From Saccharicrinis sp963665705 (GTDB lineage: Bacteria; Bacteroidota; Bacteroidia; Bacteroidales; Marinilabiliaceae), in the NCBI GenBank assembly GCA_963665705.1, contig OY762448.1, forward strand, positions 434,001 to 498,000: DNA of 64,000 bases. Reading direction: 5' to 3'. A program made the position numbers and the translations under genes. Below the pieces are notes generated by a model, which worked only from the letters and a program-made list of their open reading frames with translations, did not search any database and was not told the origin of the DNA. Below, one piece after another: positions 16,682 through 26,090 of the stretch. How positions within the stretch are numbered: the stretch's first letter is position 1; the number at the start of each line of letters is the position of its first letter.

Positions 16682-18661
16682 ATGGATTTTAAACCAGAAT
16701 TATTAATTCCTGCGGGGAATATAGAAGCTTTTCATGCTGCAATAGAAGGTGGTGCTGATGCCATATTTTTAGGATTGAAACAATTTAATGCCAGAGGACG
16801 GGCAGTGAATTTTTCAAATCCACAATTAGTTACCATGTTGGATATTGCGGAAAAGCATGGTGTTAAAATCTATGTTACCTTAAATACGGTCATTAAAAAT
16901 GCTGAAATTCCTGAACTTTTAGACGTGCTGAACTTTTTATCTCAAACAAAAGTTAGTGCAGTTATTATTCAAGATTGGGGAATTTGGTATTTGGCTAAAA
17001 AGTTCTTTCCTAACTTAACCATACATGCCAGTACTCAAATGGCAAATCATAATTCTTTAGGAGCTAATTTTTCAAAAAAGCATGGTTTTGAACGTGTGAT
17101 AATGGCTAGAGAATTAACGCATCCGGAGTTGGATGCTATAATGAAAAAATCTAAAAGTGAAGTAGAGATTTTTGTTCATGGAGCACTTTGTTATTCTTTT
17201 TCAGGTTTGTGTTTGTTTAGTAGTTACCTAGGTGGGAAAGGAGCTAATAGAGGTCAGTGTACTCAGCCTTGTCGTAGAGTTTTTAAAGATAATGGTAAAG
17301 AGCATGCTATATTTTCATTAAAAGATAATCAGCAAATAAGTATGATTCCTGATTTTTCAAAGATGAATGTTGCATCTCTGAAAATCGAAGGAAGAATGAA
17401 GTCGGCAGAATATGTACATCGTGTGGCTCAGGCTTATAGAATGGTTATTGATGATCATTCAAAGTTAAAAGAAGCAGAGGAACTTTTAAAATGGGATTTT
17501 GGTAGGGAAAAGACCGATTATTTCATGGGAGGAAAGGTAAAAGGAGCTATCTCTGAAAATACGAATAATGGCATTTTCTTGGGCTGTGTTAAAAAACTCT
17601 CAGATATAGGATTTATTATAGATCCTAAAATTGAACTTGAAAAAGGACAGCAACTTAGAGTTGTGAATAAAGTTGGAGATTCAACTTCTGTAAAAGTAAA
17701 AGAGTTTGAAGTAAAAAATGATGGCGTTGAGGTATTTACAGATAAAAAGATTATTAAAGGCAATGATGTTTACTTAATAGGATTGCCATCAAAGAATTTC
17801 TCAAATAAATTTGAATTTTTAAAGAAAGAAAATACCAAGCCGATAAGTGGTGCGTTTAAACGCAAAATTCGCCAGGATATACAAATTAGAAATCAAAAAA
17901 GTTCACGACAAGAGTTTTTTGTAAGAATAGATAATTTGGAATGGTTGCGAAAATTAAGGGTAGATGATTTTACTGGCATTTTTCTCGATTTATCTAAAGA
18001 TGAATGGCGAAAAATACCATTTGAAAGTCCTTTTTTTAAGAAGAATATAACTCGTTTCTATATTGAAATCCCAGGATTTATTTCAGAAAATCATTTACAG
18101 CAGATGCAACAAAATATTAAATGGTTGATAAGGAAAGGATTAAAAAACTTTGTTATTAGTCATTTATCTCAATTGGATTTGTTTCCTAAAGGTGTTAATG
18201 TTATTACAAATGAAAGAGTTTATACTTATAATGATGCTGCTATTAGAGGTATAAAGTCATTAGGGGTATCTCAAATTATTTATCCAATAGAGAGTGATTA
18301 TGAAAACTTGCAAAGAGGCACTTCTCGTGATGGAATTGTAGCTATGTATGCCAATCCTGAATTGTTTTTTGCTCGTATGCCAGTTGCTGTATATGATAAA
18401 GAAGATGAATTTAAAGATAATACAGATAAGGAGTTTAAGAGATATGTGCGAAATGGAATGACTTCGGTATATTCAAAAACTCCGGTAGCCTTATTACAAT
18501 ATTCAAAATCATTGATGAATGATGGGTTCTTTAGATTTTTATTTGATTTAAGAACAGAATTGCCATCAAAACATTTACCCGTGAAATTATTTAAGAAGTT
18601 TAAAGCTTCTGAACAACTGCAACCATCTACTACATTTAACTTTAAGCGAGGATTAAGCTAG
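16682..18661 (+). CDS. rlhA: U32-family protein, probable 23S rRNA 5-hydroxycytidine synthase (RlhA)
   Basis: A 659-residue cytoplasmic protein, matching RlhA/YdcP (about 650-670 residues) rather than the shorter TrhP or UbiU/V proteins. The barrel opens with ELLIPAGNIEAFHAAIEGGADAIFLG. ASTQM, VHGALCYSFSGLC and GQCTQPCR follow, supplying the four Cys of the iron-sulfur site of the U32 family, then the signature SLKIEGRMKSAEYV. The C-terminal half (about 290-659) fits the extra DUF3656-type domain. RlhA hydroxylates C2501 of 23S rRNA in E. coli using prephenate and iron. Despite the historical name peptidase U32, no protease function need be assumed. Confidence 0.85.
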   Translation: MDFKPELLIPAGNIEAFHAAIEGGADAIFLGLKQFNARGRAVNFSNPQLVTMLDIAEKHGVKIYVTLNTVIKNAEIPELLDVLNFLSQTKVSAVIIQDWGIWYLAKKFFPNLTIHASTQMANHNSLGANFSKKHGFERVIMARELTHPELDAIMKKSKSEVEIFVHGALCYSFSGLCLFSSYLGGKGANRGQCTQPCRRVFKDNGKEHAIFSLKDNQQISMIPDFSKMNVASLKIEGRMKSAEYVHRVAQAYRMVIDDHSKLKEAEELLKWDFGREKTDYFMGGKVKGAISENTNNGIFLGCVKKLSDIGFIIDPKIELEKGQQLRVVNKVGDSTSVKVKEFEVKNDGVEVFTDKKIIKGNDVYLIGLPSKNFSNKFEFLKKENTKPISGAFKRKIRQDIQIRNQKSSRQEFFVRIDNLEWLRKLRVDDFTGIFLDLSKDEWRKIPFESPFFKKNITRFYIEIPGFISENHLQQMQQNIKWLIRKGLKNFVISHLSQLDLFPKGVNVITNERVYTYNDAAIRGIKSLGVSQIIYPIESDYENLQRGTSRDGIVAMYANPELFFARMPVAVYDKEDEFKDNTDKEFKRYVRNGMTSVYSKTPVALLQYSKSLMNDGFFRFLFDLRTELPSKHLPVKLFKKFKASEQLQPSTTFNFKRGLS

Positions 18662-18982
18662 TTAGTCTTTATAAGAAAATGCCAAATACTTAGTTATTTA
18701 AGTATTTGATATTTGGTTGGGGCTGTAGGTTAAAATATCGTTGCTATTTTGGCCAAAGTTTTGTTATCATTCATTCCTAAAGTACATGTTATTATTTAAT
18801 ATCACCACAAAGATTTATTTTTTCTTAGTGTCTACTTTGCGACTTGGTGGTGAAAATGTATTGGATATGAGAACTTAACTAACTCATAATATATCTGCAA
18901 AATATAGGTATACTGCTGCCAGTTGTTACTAATGATCAGATTTGTTTCGCATATCATATAGGTAATAATTTGCGAGGTTGTT
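18662..18982. other. 321-bp intergenic stretch between convergent genes
   Basis: No coding frame recognised. It contains a 10-bp hairpin CAAATACTTA (18683-18692) / TAAGTATTTG (18699-18708) without a clean T-tract, possibly a weak terminator after rlhA, and the imperfect palindrome at 18802-18853. Confidence 0.5.
18802..18853. repeat. Imperfect palindrome, REP-like extragenic element
   Basis: TCACCACAAAG (18802-18812) pairs with CTTGGTGGTGA (18843-18853) with one mismatch around a 30-bp interior that contains CTTAGTGTC. GTGGT/ACCAC-ended palindromes with CTTAGTGTCT interiors recur between genes in many Bacteroidota genomes (recollection, not checked). Only one copy was noticed in this window. 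Confidence 0.5.
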
Positions 18983-21202
18983 TTATTCTATTTCGACCTG
19001 ATGGTGTGAATTCACGAATAAAACAGTTCCCAGATTTTCATATCCGGTAAATAAATCTTTATTTTCAAACTTAAGTTGATCTCCTCTGAAACCTAATATA
19101 GTTAATCCGGCATCTGCAGATCTTTCATTGATTAGATTTTTGATGCTCATGTTTTCTTTTTCGGTAATAATTTGGATGTTTTTAGAAGTTATAGGCAGGC
19201 GTCCGGATTTTACTAATTCTTCCATTCTTTCAAATGTTTCTTTTTCCTGACCTGGTTTACAAGTTTCGAATATGCGGATATTAGATTTTTTCCAATCTGG
19301 ATGTCCTAAAGTAATAAAACTTAACATAATCATTAAGTTGGCATTGTCAGCATCAATACTTCTAATCCAAACATGAATATTGCTGTTGTATTCGATTTGT
19401 TTTGCCGCAGTTCCTAATATACAAATATCAAAATTACCAGATTTTACCAGTCCAAAATTATCGATGATATGTTCCAGATTATCAGGATTTTCCTTATCAT
19501 ACTCAAATATAACCATGTTGTTTTCCATTCCTGCAATACCCGGAACCTGAATGGTTTGAGCAACAGCTGAGGTATAACTGGGTGAAATCAGGGTGTCAAC
19601 ATAAACATGATTTTCAATTTTATCAAAACGTTCTATAAGGCGACCTAACTCATTACTAGCCTGTTCATGTGTTTTCCTGGAGTAATAGCCTTCTATTAAA
19701 TGTATATAGGTTCCAAAACCGTATTTGTATGAAATCCAATTGAGTAATTTAAAAGCAGTGTTTCTTTTAAAAGAATCTTTGGAAATACAAACCGCACTAG
19801 GTCTCCACTCTTTTTTAGTTTTCTTATTACTCGATTTTTGAATATAAACCTGCAGGTTTTTATTGAGTTGAAAAATAGTGTTGACAAAGATAGCTTCTAA
19901 CCCTTTTCTGTTTTTGTGATAGCTATTAATATATAGATAAATGCCAGTCATTAAAATCACAGATATAAATGCATAAGGTGTATTTATTTTAAACATAACC
20001 CATACTGAAGTTAAAAATCCAATTAATGAAATATACCATCTTGATTTAAAATGAGGGCGATAGGATGGAGATGCACCAAAGTGATTTAAGAATGAGATGA
20101 GGCATAGTGAGCCATATGTTACCATAAAAAACATAGAAATAATCTCTGCAACTACATCAACATTTCCCATGGCAACAAAAATTAAAGCAATTACTGAAGT
20201 AACCAGGGAGGCATTGAGCGGTTCTCCATCTGTTTTTCTGGATTTAGCTAACCAAATGTTTATTTTTCTCGAAGGGAATGAATGGTCTACAGCCAACGCC
20301 TGCAACGTTCTGGGAGCTACCATAATAGATCCTAATGCTGAGGAGATAGTAGAGGCTGCTAATCCTAAAGGTATAATAATCAATCCACCAATGGCAATTT
20401 TAGCCATGATTAATTGGTTGTTAGTCAGGTCTTCAATATTTGCAGAAAGTGCTAGTTTATAAACAATAAACATATATATAACCATTCCTGCAAAAGTAGC
20501 AGTGGTAGTTCCCAGTGGAATAGATTTAGATGGATTTTTAAGATCTCCTGATAATCCTACACCTGCAGTCATCCCTGTAAAAGCCGGGAATACAATGGCA
20601 AATACAGCAAAAAACTGATTCATGTTTCTAAATTCGGCTGAAAATAGTGAGAACTCAGAAACAGAAGCATGATCTGTTGTTCCAAGAAAAAAGCAGGTGA
20701 TAGAAATAAACAATATGGCGATAACAAAATATAATGCTTTTACTCCTAGGTTGGCTCCTTTTTTAACAATTAGCAGTGCTAATCCCAGCATGGCCGGAAT
20801 GCTTATGATTTGTCGGGGTAGTTCAAATCCAATAATGTCTTTTAAATAGGAGAATAAAAACTCAAAAGACTCCGTAAAGGCAATGATATAAAAAGCAACA
20901 CTGATAGCTTGCGATAGATATAAAGCAAATCCAATAGTTGCACCAATGTTTAAACCAAACGATCTGGATATAATAAAGTATTCTCCACCTCCTTCAACAC
21001 GTTTGTTGGTAGCTATTTCAGATATAGCTAAAGCAGTTGGTATTGTAACTAAGTGACCCAAAATGATAATGCCAATGACACCCCAAAAACCAATTGAACC
21101 AACAGCATACCCAAATCTTAAAAAAAGTATCGCTCCAAGAATTGTTGAAATAGCAGTAAAGAATACTGGTGCAGTGCCAAAACCTTTTGTTTTTGAATCC
21201 AT
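18983..21202 (-). CDS. APC-superfamily transporter, SLC12 (cation-chloride cotransporter)-like
   Basis: A 739-residue membrane protein. Residues 1-430 hold about 12 helices of the APC fold, beginning FGTAPVFFTAISTILGAILFLRFGYAVG, the unwound TM1 motif shared with Na-K-Cl cotransporters, and including EGGGEYFIISRSFG and FAVFAIVFPAFTGMTAGVGLSGDLKNPSKSIP, which is highly typical of SLC12-like proteins. Residues 450-739 form the soluble C-terminal regulatory domain (RPSAVCISKDSFKRNTAFKLLNWIS, GLTILGFRGD). Bacterial members are often annotated as amino acid permeases; the transported ion or solute is not shown by sequence. It is a single gene, divergent from ruvX. Confidence 0.85.
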   Translation of the reverse strand: MDSKTKGFGTAPVFFTAISTILGAILFLRFGYAVGSIGFWGVIGIIILGHLVTIPTALAISEIATNKRVEGGGEYFIISRSFGLNIGATIGFALYLSQAISVAFYIIAFTESFEFLFSYLKDIIGFELPRQIISIPAMLGLALLIVKKGANLGVKALYFVIAILFISITCFFLGTTDHASVSEFSLFSAEFRNMNQFFAVFAIVFPAFTGMTAGVGLSGDLKNPSKSIPLGTTTATFAGMVIYMFIVYKLALSANIEDLTNNQLIMAKIAIGGLIIIPLGLAASTISSALGSIMVAPRTLQALAVDHSFPSRKINIWLAKSRKTDGEPLNASLVTSVIALIFVAMGNVDVVAEIISMFFMVTYGSLCLISFLNHFGASPSYRPHFKSRWYISLIGFLTSVWVMFKINTPYAFISVILMTGIYLYINSYHKNRKGLEAIFVNTIFQLNKNLQVYIQKSSNKKTKKEWRPSAVCISKDSFKRNTAFKLLNWISYKYGFGTYIHLIEGYYSRKTHEQASNELGRLIERFDKIENHVYVDTLISPSYTSAVAQTIQVPGIAGMENNMVIFEYDKENPDNLEHIIDNFGLVKSGNFDICILGTAAKQIEYNSNIHVWIRSIDADNANLMIMLSFITLGHPDWKKSNIRIFETCKPGQEKETFERMEELVKSGRLPITSKNIQIITEKENMSIKNLINERSADAGLTILGFRGDQLKFENKDLFTGYENLGTVLFVNSHHQVEIE

Positions 21203-21368
21203 TTATTATTATTTATAATATTAATCGTTAATGAAAATAAGAAGATTATAGCTTTAAGTCAATGCTAAATTTAATTGTTAATTTATAATTTCGTTATCTT
21301 TTTAAGTTTATTTAAGTAAGAATGTTCATTGTATTTAATGCATCTTTTTTAATCTGCACAAAAACAAT

Positions 21369-21377
21369 TACTTTTGT
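21369..21377 (+). promoter_or_regulatory. -7 promoter element of ruvX-def
   Basis: TACTTTTGT matches TAnnTTTG and lies 18 bp before the GTG start of ruvX, so the leader is very short. The -33 region is only T-rich (near 21345). Confidence 0.5.
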
Positions 21378-21395
21378 AATTCAAAACGATAAAGA

Positions 21396-21821
21396 GTGGG
21401 AAGAATTTTAGCCATTGATTATGGACGTAAAAAATCAGGATTGGCAGTAACAGATCCGTTGCAAATTGTGGCAAATGGATTGGAAACAGTAGCCTCTCAT
21501 ACATTAATAGATTATCTTGAAAAATATATGGCTTCAGAAGAGGTGGAGCTCATTGTTTTAGGATATCCCAAGCAGGTAAATGGTCAGGATTCAGAATCAA
21601 TGAAATATATTAAGCCATTCTTTAATCGCTTAAGAAACAAATTCCCTGATTTAAACGTTGTATGGGTGGATGAAAGATTTACTTCCAAAATTGCCTTTCA
21701 GGCTATGATTGATGGAGGGTTAAAGAAAAAAGCACGTCAGAATAAAGAATTGGTAGATAAGATAAGTGCAACAATCATCCTACAAACTTATTTAGAACAA
21801 AAAGGAAATTTTACATTATGA
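21396..21821 (+). CDS. ruvX: Holliday junction resolvase-like nuclease RuvX/YqgF
   Basis: A 141-residue protein with the RNase H-like fold. Motifs are AIDYGRKKSGLAVTDPLQ (first catalytic Asp), LIVLGYPKQVNGQDSES (family signature around the catalytic site) and VVWVDERFTSKIA. YqgF is linked to processing of the 5' end of pre-16S rRNA and to Holliday-junction resolution. The start is GTG 21396, in a run with no ATG upstream and just after a -7 element. The stop overlaps the def start by 4 bp (ATGA), so the two are translationally coupled, an arrangement I recall as common in Bacteroidota. Confidence 0.93.
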   Translation: MGRILAIDYGRKKSGLAVTDPLQIVANGLETVASHTLIDYLEKYMASEEVELIVLGYPKQVNGQDSESMKYIKPFFNRLRNKFPDLNVVWVDERFTSKIAFQAMIDGGLKKKARQNKELVDKISATIILQTYLEQKGNFTL

Positions 21822-22369
21822 TATTACCAGTTGTACTATATGGCCATCCGGTTTTAAGAAAGGTGGCGGAAGAGATTGATGAAGATTACGAAGGATTGAA
21901 AGATTTGATTGATAACATGTGGCAAACCATGTATAAATCAGATGGTGTTGGTTTAGCTGCACCACAAATTGGAAAATCTATTCGCTTAATTGTAATTGAT
22001 GCAGAACCTTTAGGAGAGGAATTTCCAGAATGCAAAGGGTTTAAGCGTGTATTAATTAACCCTATTATTACAGAATTTAAGGATGATGAATGTAATGAGT
22101 CTGAGGGGTGTTTAAGCTTACCCGGAATTAGAGAAGATGTAAAAAGACCTTCGAAAATTAAGGTTGAATATGAAGATGAAAATTTTGAGTTGGTTGAAGA
22201 AGAGTTAGATGGCTTTACGGCTCGTGTTGTTCAACATGAATATGATCATGTGGAAGGGAAGCTGTTTGTGGATCATCTTTCACCATTAAAAAAGCGATTT
22301 TTAAAAGGTAAACTTTCCGCTATATCAAAAGGTAAAGTAGATGTTTCTTATAAAATAAAGACGGCTTAA
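21818..22369 (+). CDS. def: Peptide deformylase
   Basis: A 183-residue metalloenzyme that removes the formyl group from the initiator methionine of nascent proteins. All three family motifs are intact: GVGLAAPQIG (motif 1), EGCLSLPG with the metal-binding Cys (motif 2) and QHEYDHVEG with the two metal-binding His and catalytic Glu (motif 3). The insert CKGFKRVLINPIITEF and the C-terminal SPLKKRFLKGKL are typical of Bacteroidota Def. It begins with ATG overlapping the ruvX stop and ends 22 bp before a strong terminator. Confidence 0.96.
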   Translation: MILPVVLYGHPVLRKVAEEIDEDYEGLKDLIDNMWQTMYKSDGVGLAAPQIGKSIRLIVIDAEPLGEEFPECKGFKRVLINPIITEFKDDECNESEGCLSLPGIREDVKRPSKIKVEYEDENFELVEEELDGFTARVVQHEYDHVEGKLFVDHLSPLKKRFLKGKLSAISKGKVDVSYKIKTA

Positions 22370-22391
22370 GTCGTCATTACAAAAAATAGAT

Positions 22392-22430
22392 AAAAGGTGT
22401 TGGATGTATGGTCATTCAACACCTTTTTTT
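22392..22430 (+). terminator. Rho-independent terminator of ruvX-def
   Basis: Perfect 11-bp stem AAAAGGTGTTG (22392-22402) / CAACACCTTTT (22417-22427) with a 14-nt loop and a run of T. Confidence 0.9.
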
Positions 22431-22432
22431 TG

Positions 22433-22864
22433 TTAATCATCATCGTCTTCGTCAAAAAGATCGAAGCTGTTTATATTTGATATTTCATCATTGTATAAGT
22501 AAATAGTCAAACCTGAAAAAGTATTTAAATGATGCGCCTTTGTCTATTATTGTATGCCACGCTTGTACATTATTTGTTCGGTTTTTACCAGATGCAAAAA
22601 TGATTTGATGCTATATTTATATAAGGAAAACTCCATTTGGTTGTATCTTTAATGTCATCTGTTAAAGTGTAATTATCAAAATTAATTACTTCATTGGATG
22701 TGTTTATCAATTCAATCCAATCGGAATATTCATCATCTTCATCGGTAAGTTGAGATGTGTTAAATGAGGCAAATTCATTAATCTTAATTTGTGAGCAAAT
22801 CTGGTTTGAAAATAATTATATATAGAAATACAATTGAGAGTCTGTAGGTGCTGCTTATTCTCAT
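22433..22864 (-). pseudogene. Frameshifted remnant of a secreted lamin-tail-domain (LTD) protein
   Basis: No single frame is open, but joined frames on the minus strand read as one small protein. ATG at 22864 starts a signal-like MRISSTYRLSIVFLYIIIIF. A second frame (codon starting 22788) reads IKINEFASFN, SDWIELINTS and YTLTDDIKDTTKWSFP. A third frame (from about 22598) reads FASGKNRTNNVQAWHT. A return to the first frame reads FSGLTIYLYNDEISNINSFD and ends in an Asp run and TAA at 22435-22433. The order INEF, WIEL.N.S, YTLTDD..KW.FP, ASGK..., LYLY is the LTD immunoglobulin-like fold. Three frame changes make this a decayed gene rather than a sequencing slip, though sequencing error cannot be excluded. 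Confidence 0.72.
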
Positions 22865-23170
22865 GTATGTTTATTGAATATTGGTTTAAAAATTTCGAAT
22901 TTTAAAACTATATAAAATGTTGATTTTAATTGGTTTTTTTGTTGAAATTGGAGTTTATCATGATTGTTGTCTAATCTATCAAAATCAATATCGTTTTTTG
23001 AAATAGTTTGTGTATAATCATGGTCGTAATTGTCTGATGATTTTTTGATTGGATTTAATAACAATTAATCCATGGTTAATTTTATTTATAATCAAATCAG
23101 ATATTGTTGAATTGGATTCTATATTTTATAGATAGAAAAGTCTTTATTTAGTAAAGAAGATTATTGAATT
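22865..23170. other. AT-rich intergenic stretch with nothing recognised
   Basis: A minus-strand frame of 67 codons (22861-23064) has no recognisable motif and low-complexity Asn/Lys composition, so it is not called. The promoter of the 23171 gene must lie here, but no close consensus match was found. Confidence 0.4.
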
Positions 23171-25876
23171 ATGTTTTTATATAAGAATAGTTTTAAAACA
23201 GCTTTAACTATAATATTTACACTATTTATTGTGTGTAATGTGGGTGCTCAGAATTTTAGCGGTGTGGTTACATTTACAGATGGGACTCTTGTTGAAAATG
23301 CGAAGCTAACATTCTTTAATAATTATGATTCTTCAGATAAATCAACTACCTATACTAATACTAATGGAGAGTATTCTTTATCTGTTTCAAAAAGAAATAA
23401 TGATTTGGTTTATGCCTACGCAATTGGAGATAAGCTTTCCAACAAACTAACCTTTAATTTTGCTTTAAGAAATAGTTCAAAACTTGATATTACTTTATAT
23501 GATCTAAATGGAAATGTTTTAGATATAATATATTCAGAAAACTGTTCTGCAGGAGAGCATAGTTTTTCATGGGATTATTCTTCTAAAACAAGGTTAATCT
23601 CTCAAAGGATAACATTAATAAATTTTAGATCAACGAAGTCAAGTAAGACCGTGAAATTCGGACAGTTTGGATCCAATCGTCTGGATTTTTATTTTGAGAA
23701 TCTGGAGTTAAATGATTTTGATTCTTCTGATTCTGAGGATGAAACATATACTGCTATTGTTGAAGGAAGTGATTTTAAAACACATACTAGTCGTATTATT
23801 CAATCAAGTTCAACTGTTCAAAACTTTATTATTAATAAAGATAATTATATCCCTTTTAAATGTGGGACGAGCTATATTAAACAATATCAAGGAGAAGCAT
23901 ATATTCCTTTTTATATTAAAGGTATTAATTTAGGAGCCGCAATACCAGGAACAAGTCCTGCTGAAATGGCGCCTACCGCAGAACAATATGCCGCTTGGTT
24001 TAAAATGATGAAGGAAGCCGGATATAATTTAATTCGTATTTATACCCTACATTACCCTCGTTTTTATGAGGAGTTAAAGAAATTTAATGAAGCAAACCCT
24101 GCATCACCTTTATATGTAATGCATGGTGCCTGGCTAGATGAAGAATATGATGGATTTGATGGTGTGGCTGATTTATACACTAGTGAGATAGAGTTTGTTC
24201 GGGATGTTAATGTAAGTACAGAACTGGAAAAAGAACCTATTACAGAGTATTTCGATAATCGGGTAAAAGAAGTTGTTGATGTAGTTCATGGAAATGCTAT
24301 TCTTCCTGAAAGATGGGGGTGGGCATCTGGTTACTATACAGCAGATATTTCCCCTTGGCTTGTTGGATATATCATTGGTAGAGAAATCTATTCAAACGAA
24401 GTGTATTATACCAATTTATTAAATCCGGATATTACTTATTATGAAGGGGAGGTTTTTAATTTATTTAATGCATCTGCTTCCGAGGTATGGGCAACAGAAC
24501 GTTTGGATAAGGCAATGAGTTATGAGAGGGATAATTATCAGGAGCAGCATCCAATTAGTTTTTCCAGTTGGCCAACATTAGATCCTATTGATCATCCAAC
24601 TGAAAGTGGATCAGAGGATTTAGTATCAATAGATTTGGATAAAATTGATGAAACAAATGCCCCTGCAGGCTATTTTGCTAGTTATCATGTATATCCTTAT
24701 TTTCCCGATTTTATATCTTGCGATCCGGGGTATAGGGAATATGAAGATTATATGGGAGAGAATAGCTATCTGGGATATTTAAATGATTTAAAATCTCAGT
24801 ATTCTGATCGCCCTTTAATTATATCTGAATTTGGAGTCTCCAGTAGCTGGGGAACATCTCGTTTTTCAACCAATGGAATGCATCATGGAGGATTAACGGA
24901 GCAGGAACAGGGAGCATATATTGTTAGAATGATGTACAATATTAAAGATGCTAATTGTGGAGGTGGTATACTATTTTCCTGGATAGATGAATGGTTTAAA
25001 TATGTTTGGATTTTTGGGCAAACAACATTGCCAACATCAAGAAATCGATGGCATAATATTTATAATTCAGAAGAAAATTATGGGTTAATTTCGTTTATCC
25101 CGGAAGAAGCCGATTTTTCTGATTTTGGATATTCATCAAATGATGATAAAATTGATCAGGTTAGAGTTGCTATTGATTTAGAAGCTGTTTATATAAAATT
25201 GAAATTGAAGAAGGATATAACTTCTTCAGATACTATTTGGTTAGCTCTTGATACCTATAATAAAGCGAAAGGAGAGTCTATGCTTCCAAATGGTAAAGTG
25301 GTAAAAAATAGAGCTGAGTTTTCTGTTTCCATTACAAAATCTGAGGGACTATTGTATGTTACAAAAGCCTATGATATGTATGGAATTGGTCAATCAGGTT
25401 ATCCTGTGTCAGGACAGTATTTTAGGTCAATAGGAACAGATGGAGCAGGATGGAATCTGGTAAAATGGAAGAATCACCGGGATGATGATTATTGCGCAGG
25501 CTCTATTTTTAATGCTGGAATTTTAAGCGTTAGAGATAATTCAAACCCTTTAAGGAGTGATGCTGTTATTTTTAATAAAAATGAAGTCATAGTTAAATTA
25601 CCATGGGCTATGATAAATTTCAATGATCCTTCACAGTTAAAAGTTGCACATATAACAGATTATACATTATCAGGAGGTAATAATAATAATCAGGTTGCGG
25701 AATCTGATGGTATTGCCATTACAGCTTTTTGGGGAGATTCAAAGGTTAGTACCCCTCGGTTTGTTTGGGATACATGGGACTCCTATTCAATGCCAGTAAC
25801 TAAAGAACATAAAAAATCATCATTTTATATAGTTAAAGAAGCAATGAAAGATTTTGATGGTTATATTAACCCTTAA
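23171..25876 (+). CDS. Secreted clan GH-A-like glycoside hydrolase with CBM9/DOMON-like C-terminus
   Basis: A 901-residue exported protein. Residues 1-27 are a signal peptide ending in GAQ. Residues 28-100 resemble a carboxypeptidase-regulatory-like beta sandwich (FSGVVTFTDGTLVENAKLTF..NTNGEYSLSV). A TIM barrel starts at IPFYIKGINLG (about residue 243) with AGYNLIRIYTLHYPRFY. LVGYIIGREI (about 397-406) fits the acid/base Glu at the end of strand 4, and RPLIISEFGVSSSWG (about 549) the nucleophile Glu at strand 7 of clan GH-A. The last 220 residues (AVYIKLKLKKD..IWLALDTYNKAKG) resemble a CBM9/DOMON domain. The substrate is unknown. No T9SS tail is obvious. It neighbours a deacetylase and a synthase operon, suggesting action on the same exopolysaccharide. 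Confidence 0.7.
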   Translation: MFLYKNSFKTALTIIFTLFIVCNVGAQNFSGVVTFTDGTLVENAKLTFFNNYDSSDKSTTYTNTNGEYSLSVSKRNNDLVYAYAIGDKLSNKLTFNFALRNSSKLDITLYDLNGNVLDIIYSENCSAGEHSFSWDYSSKTRLISQRITLINFRSTKSSKTVKFGQFGSNRLDFYFENLELNDFDSSDSEDETYTAIVEGSDFKTHTSRIIQSSSTVQNFIINKDNYIPFKCGTSYIKQYQGEAYIPFYIKGINLGAAIPGTSPAEMAPTAEQYAAWFKMMKEAGYNLIRIYTLHYPRFYEELKKFNEANPASPLYVMHGAWLDEEYDGFDGVADLYTSEIEFVRDVNVSTELEKEPITEYFDNRVKEVVDVVHGNAILPERWGWASGYYTADISPWLVGYIIGREIYSNEVYYTNLLNPDITYYEGEVFNLFNASASEVWATERLDKAMSYERDNYQEQHPISFSSWPTLDPIDHPTESGSEDLVSIDLDKIDETNAPAGYFASYHVYPYFPDFISCDPGYREYEDYMGENSYLGYLNDLKSQYSDRPLIISEFGVSSSWGTSRFSTNGMHHGGLTEQEQGAYIVRMMYNIKDANCGGGILFSWIDEWFKYVWIFGQTTLPTSRNRWHNIYNSEENYGLISFIPEEADFSDFGYSSNDDKIDQVRVAIDLEAVYIKLKLKKDITSSDTIWLALDTYNKAKGESMLPNGKVVKNRAEFSVSITKSEGLLYVTKAYDMYGIGQSGYPVSGQYFRSIGTDGAGWNLVKWKNHRDDDYCAGSIFNAGILSVRDNSNPLRSDAVIFNKNEVIVKLPWAMINFNDPSQLKVAHITDYTLSGGNNNNQVAESDGIAITAFWGDSKVSTPRFVWDTWDSYSMPVTKEHKKSSFYIVKEAMKDFDGYINP

Positions 25877-25968
25877 TTCTAATCTATTATAATGATACAT
25901 TTTAGTATAGATAGTATCAAGTAACCAATAATGAAAAAAGTGTCTTTTACTTGATTGATTATTCTAGA

Positions 25969-26068
25969 GTTGCATGTGAATATAAAAAACAAATTAGAGT
26001 ATATGAGACGAGTCAAGATAAGGAGTTATCACACATGAGGATGGCTAAATTGGCGAGTTCCAAATGGC
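25969..26068 (+). repeat. Dispersed repeat, copy B (also at 11411-11504)
   Basis: GTTGCATGTGA (25969-25979), an 11-bp spacer and AAATTAGAGTATATGA (25991-26006) match copy A exactly in both blocks and in spacing, while the spacer differs. Directly after it, ACGAGTCAAGATAAGG and TCACACATGAGGAT (about 26008-26043) match the block that lies upstream in copy A. It ends just before the deacetylase gene, as copy A ends at the start of the 11501 gene. Confidence 0.6.
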
Positions 26069-26090
26069 AATTAAAAGCAAATTTAGATAT

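Noticed and set aside
20097..20462. Plus-strand 121-codon frame inside the SLC12-like gene
   Set aside because: It is antisense to transmembrane helices of a well-supported protein; such frames arise from the hydrophobic codon bias of the true strand.
22861..23064. Minus-strand 67-codon frame upstream of the GH-A-like gene
   Set aside because: Composition is low-complexity and AT-driven, there is no recognisable motif or ribosome-binding site, and it overlaps the start of the LTD remnant in another frame.
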